NCBI RefSeq assembly: GCF_900110765.1
Contig: NZ_FOEO01000016.1
Location: 61,568 to 125,567 of the forward strand
Direction of reading: 5' to 3'
Source of the DNA: Pseudomonas sp. NFACC02
GTDB lineage: Bacteria > Pseudomonadota > Gammaproteobacteria > Pseudomonadales > Pseudomonadaceae
DNA length: 64,000 nt
Shown here: piece by piece, positions 58,719 to 64,000 of the stretch
How the letters are laid out: each line of letters opens with the position of its first letter
How positions within the stretch are numbered: the first letter of the stretch is position 1
Made by a program: the position numbers and the translations under genes
The notes under the pieces: model-generated
What the model was told of the DNA's origin: nothing
The model's input: the letters and a program-made list of their open reading frames with translations, nothing else
The model's database searches: none

Positions 58719-60014
58719 ATGTCTGCTCCCGTCAAACCCATCGATATCAAACAAAGCCTGATCGACGCCGTCGTGGCCGGTCTGCTGGCGCTCATCGTGT
58801 TCGGCCCGATCGTCGGCATCGTGCTCGACGGTTACGGCTTCAACATGCAACCGGGGCGTGTGGCCGTCCTGGTCGGCATCGTCGTCGTTGGACGCTTCTT
58901 CATGAGCCTGTTCCTGCAGACGCCTAAGGGCCTGGCCATCGCGCAGAGCTTCGAAAGTTCGGGTTCCGGTGTGCACGTGCTGCCACCGGGTTACAAAACC
59001 CGCCTGCGTTTCATCATTCCGCTGATGATCCTGATCGCCGTGATCTTCCCGGTGTTCGCCGATAAATACGTACTGACCGTGGTCATCCTCGGTCTGATCT
59101 ACGTATTGCTGGGCCTGGGTCTGAACATTGTGGTCGGTCTGGCCGGTCTGCTCGACCTGGGTTACGTGGCGTTCTATGCCATTGGCGCCTACGGCCTGGC
59201 GCTGGGTTACCAGTATCTGGGACTGGGGTTCTGGTCGGCATTGCCGCTGGCGGCCATTGCAGCGGCGTTTGCCGGTTGCATCCTGGGCTTTCCGGTCCTG
59301 CGCATGCACGGCGACTATCTGGCCATCGTGACCCTGGGCTTCGGTGAGATCATTCGTCTGGTGCTGAACAACTGGCTGTCGTTCACCGGCGGCCCGAACG
59401 GTGTGCCCGTGCCTTCGCCAACCTTCTTCGGGCTGGAGTTCGGGCGTCGGGCCAAAGACGGCGGAATTCCGATCCACGAATACTTCGGCTTCGAATACAA
59501 CCCGGATCTGAAATTCATCTTCATCTATGCCGTGCTGTTCCTGGTCGTGCTGGCCGTGCTGTACGTCAAGCACCGTCTGACCCGCATGCCGGTCGGCCGC
59601 GCATGGGAAGCCCTGCGTGAAGACGAGATCGCCTGCCGCTCCATGGGCCTGAACCACGTGCTGGTCAAGCTCTCGGCGTTCACCATCGGTGCCTCGACGG
59701 CCGGTCTGGCCGGTGTGTTCTTCGCCAGCTATCAAGGTTTCGTCAACCCGACCTCGTTCACTTTCTTCGAGTCGGCGCTGATCCTCGCCATCGTCGTGCT
59801 CGGCGGGATGGGCTCTACCGTTGGTGTGGTGATCGCCGCATTCGTGCTGACCGTTGCGCCCGAGATGCTGCGCAGCTTCGCCGAGTACCGCGTGTTGCTG
59901 TTCGGCATCCTGATGGTGTTGATGATGATCTGGCGCCCACGTGGCCTGATCCGTATCAGCCGTACCGGCGTGCAACCCCGCAAAGGTGTGCTGGCTAAAG
60001 TGGAGGGTGCGTGA
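58719..60014 (+). CDS. braE: Branched-chain-amino-acid-type ABC transporter permease (LivM type)
   Basis: The second permease of the importer, 431 residues. An N-terminal extension with two hydrophobic stretches (about 17-60 and 88-115) precedes the LivM core, which begins VVILGLIYVLLGLGLNIVVGLAGLLDLGYVAFYAIGAYG. The loop REDEIACRSMGLNHVLVKLSAFTIGA is the ATPase-contact region. The long N-terminal part is normal for BraE in Pseudomonas. The stop overlaps the braF ATG by one base (TGATG). Confidence 0.94.
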   Translation: MSAPVKPIDIKQSLIDAVVAGLLALIVFGPIVGIVLDGYGFNMQPGRVAVLVGIVVVGRFFMSLFLQTPKGLAIAQSFESSGSGVHVLPPGYKTRLRFIIPLMILIAVIFPVFADKYVLTVVILGLIYVLLGLGLNIVVGLAGLLDLGYVAFYAIGAYGLALGYQYLGLGFWSALPLAAIAAAFAGCILGFPVLRMHGDYLAIVTLGFGEIIRLVLNNWLSFTGGPNGVPVPSPTFFGLEFGRRAKDGGIPIHEYFGFEYNPDLKFIFIYAVLFLVVLAVLYVKHRLTRMPVGRAWEALREDEIACRSMGLNHVLVKLSAFTIGASTAGLAGVFFASYQGFVNPTSFTFFESALILAIVVLGGMGSTVGVVIAAFVLTVAPEMLRSFAEYRVLLFGILMVLMMIWRPRGLIRISRTGVQPRKGVLAKVEGA

Positions 60015-60889
60015 TGAGCGACGAAATCGTTCTTTCCGTCGAGAACCTGATGATGCACTTCGGTGGCATCAAAGCCCTCAGCGACGTCAGTCTGGAGGTG
60101 CGCCGCAACTCGATCTTCGCCTTGATCGGCCCGAACGGCGCCGGCAAGACCACCGTGTTCAACTGCCTGACCGGTTTCTACAAAGCCACCGGCGGACGTA
60201 TCGAACTCAACGCACGGGGCAAGAAGACCAACGTCATCCAGCTGCTTGGCGAGCAATTCCGCGCCAGCGACTTCGCGTCGCCCAAGCGCTTCGGCAGTCG
60301 CCTGTTCTACAAGATGTTCGGCGGCACGCATCTGGTGAACCGCGCAGGTTTGGCGCGTACCTTCCAGAACATCCGTCTGTTCAAGGAAATGTCGGTCGTC
60401 GAGAACTTGCTGGTGGCCCAGCACATGTGGGTCAACCGCAACATGATTGCCGGCATCCTCAACACCAAGGGCTACCGCAAAGCCGAAGAAGACGCCATGA
60501 ACACGGCCTTCTACTGGCTCGAAGTGGTCGATCTGGTGGACTGCGCCAACCGTCTGGCCGGTGAGCTTTCCTACGGTCAGCAGCGTCGCCTGGAAATTGC
60601 CCGCGCCATGTGCACGCGCCCGCAGGTGATTTGCCTGGACGAACCGGCCGCAGGCCTCAACCCACAGGAAACCGAAGCGCTGAGTGGCATGATTCGCCAT
60701 CTGCGTGACGACCACGACATGACAATCGTGCTGATCGAGCATGACATGGGCATGGTCATGGGCATTTCCGACGATATCGTCGTGCTCGACCACGGCAACG
60801 TGATCGCCAAGGGCAAGCCGGAGCAGATCCGCAACGATCCAAAAGTGATCGCGGCGTATCTGGGTGCTGATGAAGAGGAGTTGGTATGA
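60014..60889 (+). CDS. braF: Branched-chain-amino-acid-type ABC transporter ATPase (LivG type)
   Basis: A 291-residue ABC ATPase with Walker A GPNGAGKTTVFN (about 37-48), signature ELSYGQQRRLEIARA, Walker B VICLDEPAAGLNP and switch His in VLIEHDMGMVMGI. It belongs to the LivG group, which has an insert after Walker A (here about 65-115; NARGKKTNVIQLLGEQFR). ATG 60014 with GGAGG 8 nt upstream is chosen over GTG 60011. Overlaps braG by ATGA. Confidence 0.95.
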   Translation: MSDEIVLSVENLMMHFGGIKALSDVSLEVRRNSIFALIGPNGAGKTTVFNCLTGFYKATGGRIELNARGKKTNVIQLLGEQFRASDFASPKRFGSRLFYKMFGGTHLVNRAGLARTFQNIRLFKEMSVVENLLVAQHMWVNRNMIAGILNTKGYRKAEEDAMNTAFYWLEVVDLVDCANRLAGELSYGQQRRLEIARAMCTRPQVICLDEPAAGLNPQETEALSGMIRHLRDDHDMTIVLIEHDMGMVMGISDDIVVLDHGNVIAKGKPEQIRNDPKVIAAYLGADEEELV

Positions 60890-61602
60890 GTAAGCCGATC
60901 CTCGAACTGAAAGAGATCGACGTGTACTACGGGCCGATTCAGGCCCTGAAAAAAGTGTCGCTGCACATTGATGAAGGCGAAACCGTCAGCCTGATCGGCT
61001 CCAACGGCGCGGGCAAGTCCACGTTGCTGATGTCGATCTTCGGTCAGCCGCGTGCCGCCAGCGGGCAGATCATCTATCAGGGCACCGACATCACGCACAA
61101 GTCGTCGCACTACATTGCATCCAACGGCATCGCGCAGTCGCCGGAAGGTCGTCGTGTGTTCCCCGACATGTCGGTGGAAGAGAACCTGATGATGGGCACG
61201 ATTCCGATTGGGGACAAGTATGCAAGCGAGGACATGCAGCGCATGTTCGAGCTGTTTCCGCGCCTCAAGGAGCGTCGCAATCAGCGTGCAATGACGATGT
61301 CTGGGGGGGAGCAGCAGATGCTGGCAATCGCTCGTGCGCTGATGAGCCGCCCGAAATTGTTGTTGCTGGACGAGCCCAGTCTTGGGCTGGCGCCGATCAT
61401 CGTGAAGCAGATTTTCTCGACGTTGCGCGAGCTGGCGCAGACAGGGATGACCATCTTCCTGGTCGAGCAGAACGCGAACCACGCCTTGAAGCTGTCGGAC
61501 CGCGCCTATGTGATGGTGAACGGTGAGATTCGGCTTACGGGCACCGGGAAGGAGTTGCTGACCAACGAGGAAGTCAGGAACGCTTACCTCGGCGGTCATT
61601 AA
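60886..61602 (+). CDS. braG: Branched-chain-amino-acid-type ABC transporter ATPase (LivF type)
   Basis: The 238-residue partner ATPase: Walker A GSNGAGKSTLLM, signature TMSGGEQQMLAIARALM, Walker B LLLLDEPSLGLAP, switch VEQNANHAL. It forms the heterodimer with BraF that powers the permease. Last gene of the operon, followed 27 bp later by a terminator. Confidence 0.95.
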   Translation: MSKPILELKEIDVYYGPIQALKKVSLHIDEGETVSLIGSNGAGKSTLLMSIFGQPRAASGQIIYQGTDITHKSSHYIASNGIAQSPEGRRVFPDMSVEENLMMGTIPIGDKYASEDMQRMFELFPRLKERRNQRAMTMSGGEQQMLAIARALMSRPKLLLLDEPSLGLAPIIVKQIFSTLRELAQTGMTIFLVEQNANHALKLSDRAYVMVNGEIRLTGTGKELLTNEEVRNAYLGGH

Positions 61603-61628
61603 GTTCCTTCGTGGTCTCGTAGCAGCAG

Positions 61629-61663
61629 ACGCCCTGGATGGAGACATCTCGGGCGTTTTTGTT
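61629..61663 (+). terminator. Rho-independent terminator of the bra operon
   Basis: ACGCCC ... GGGCGT with an inner ATG/CAT pairing in the loop and TTTTTG after it. Confidence 0.75.
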
Positions 61664-61717
61664 TGGGGCCCGGATGGGCGCTGATTTCGGATGTATGTCC
61701 ATTGTCTCGGGAGGCGC

Positions 61718-61990
61718 GAGTTCACCTTTTCGCCCCTCGGCGACTCACTTTCGAAAAGCGCGAAAGTAAGCAAAGCGCTCTTGCTCCTGGCTTGGCCCGA
61801 CTTCGTCGGGTTCCCTCAGCTCCGGCGATGCTCCGTGGGCCCGCCGCCATCCGCCATCCATGGCGGGGGGCGGCTCTCGCGGCATCCATGCCACTCGGCC
61901 CACGGAGCACCGCCTGCGTTCGGCCTGCGCCCAAGTCGCGATTTGTGTCGCCTGATCCGTCGCGTTCGAAGATCAAAGCCAAGCAAGAGC
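61718..61990 (+). repeat. Long dispersed repeat, left copy
   Basis: About 270 bp beginning GCGAGTTCACCTTTTCGCCC, running through the stretch GCTCTTGCTCCTGGCTTGGC near 61780 and ending in GCGCCCAAGTCGCGATTTGT near 61950. The reverse complement of 63790-64000 repeats the same order of blocks, with CACTCGGCCCAC and TTCGGCCTGCGCCCAAGTCGCG recognisable in both. Open frames inside it (for example 61663-62034 and 61691-62059) are by-products of the high-GC repeat and I do not call them genes. Confidence 0.7.
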
Positions 61991-61999
61991 CGTACTACT

Positions 62000-63499
<1,500 letters not shown>

Positions 63500-63589
63500 C
63501 TTTAGCGGCTCAGCACACTGGGGACTGTAGGAGATTCTATGGTTCTCGGACCGGTGGTGTCAGTCCGGTTTTGAGAGTCGCAACTCCTG

Positions 63590-63657
63590 ACAGCATGCGC
63601 CACCCGGATGACGCAGAGCGTCATTGAATGTGTTACCACGCGGAGCGTCGTAACAAT
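63590..63657. repeat. Half copy of the GATCGT/ACGCAGAGCGTC element
   Basis: GATGACGCAGAGCGTCAT followed by ACCACGCGGAGCGTCGTAAC matches the right half of the 109-bp element at 54705-54813 with several changes. The left half is missing. Confidence 0.55.
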
Positions 63658-63737
63658 CAGCTTGCTCGCGATGGGGTGAGCCAGTTTCATCAAAGGTGAA
63701 TGACAAACCGCATTCGTCAGCAAGCTGACTCCCACAG
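63658..63737. repeat. Degenerate REP doublet
   Basis: CAGCTTGCTCGCGATGGGG and the inverted CAGCAAGCTGACTCCCACAG: the cores are recognisable as REP arms but have several differences. Apart from the repeats, 63500-64000 shows no gene. Confidence 0.6.
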
Positions 63738-63784
63738 GTTCTATGTTTATTCAACGATTGAGGCGTTGAATCTAAACAGCGCAA

Positions 63785-64000
63785 AGCGCGCTATGGCTTT
63801 TGATCTTCATACCGCAGCAGGCCAGACACCACAAAGCGCGACTTGGGTGCAGGCCAAACGCAGACGACGCGCAGTGGGCCGAGCGGCATGGATGCCGCGA
63901 GAGCGCCGTCAGGACATGGATGTCCGTTCGGCGCGGGTCCACGGAGCGTCGTCGGAGTGCGGGTACCCGACGCAGGAGGGCCAAGCCAGGAGCCAGACAC
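63785..64000 (-). repeat. Long dispersed repeat, right copy (inverted, cut by window end)
   Basis: The reverse complement follows the left copy at 61718-61990: GGCTTGGCCC, CACTGCGCG for CACGGAGCA, TTTGGCCTGCACCCAAGTCGCG, then GAAGATCAAAAGCC against GAAGATCAAAGCC. Roughly three quarters of bases agree by eye. The two copies face each other around the DnaA-box region and the SDR gene. Apparent frames here (63772-63984, 63791-64000) are not credible genes. Confidence 0.7.

Noticed and set aside
63772..64000. Frames in the right dispersed repeat
   Set aside because: Same repeat in inverse orientation; the reading frames exist because the repeat is GC-rich.

Overview
The window is chromosomal DNA of a Pseudomonas, most likely the fluorescens/syringae lineage; I do not go further than that. 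Three things point there. Gene order over the first 33 kb (psd, rhdA, motAB, rsgA, orn, queG, nnr-tsaE-amiB-mutL-miaA-hfq-hflX-hflK-hflC, hisZ-purA, rnr-rlmB, rpsF-rpsR-rplI-dnaB) is the Pseudomonas core order. A canonical azurin is present. Short palindromic REP elements of the Pseudomonas GTAGGAGCG/GTGGGAGCG type fill many intergenic gaps.

Layout. 0.3-5.7 kb: psd, rhdA and an HDOD protein on the minus strand, then the motAB stator genes behind a strong FliA-type promoter. 6-9.5 kb: rsgA, orn, a TRIC-like membrane protein, queG. 9.5-22.5 kb: the nnr to hflC series in tight translational coupling, then hisZ and purA. 22.7-28.8 kb: a chemoreceptor, two tandem tRNA-Leu(CAG) genes, rnr and rlmB. 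28.9-32.7 kb: the rpsF-rpsR-membrane protein-rplI operon and dnaB. 32.7-36.9 kb: an accessory insert holding an alginate-lyase-like secreted protein and a lone TccC-like Rhs protein with an unrecognised, lower-GC C-terminus. 37-39.4 kb: a YgiQ radical SAM protein.

40-46.8 kb carries a three-gene operon: a transglutaminase/DUF2126 protein, a circularly permuted ATP-grasp/alpha-E fusion, and a second transglutaminase. The enzyme set predicts a peptide-bond-forming or peptide-modifying pathway whose substrate is not evident here. It is preceded by a sigma-54 promoter and an NtrC-like site, which suggests nitrogen control. 47-56 kb holds two small proteins, azurin, and what looks like the lysine/pipecolate/2-aminoadipate catabolic locus (DUF1338 HglS-like enzyme, LysR regulator, AmaB and AmaA), with the NAD salvage genes nadE and pncB between its parts.

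56-61.6 kb is a complete branched-chain-amino-acid-type ABC importer operon (braCDEFG). It has a perfect sigma-54 promoter, preceded by a regular array of CAGGGTTG repeats about 22 bp apart. The last 2.4 kb holds an SDR gene behind an AT-richer, gene-free stretch with three DnaA-box matches, bracketed by two inverted copies of a long dispersed repeat.

The candidates most worth following as undescribed biology are the nitrogen-linked ATP-grasp/transglutaminase operon, the repeat array in front of braC, and the C-terminal region of the lone TccC-like protein.
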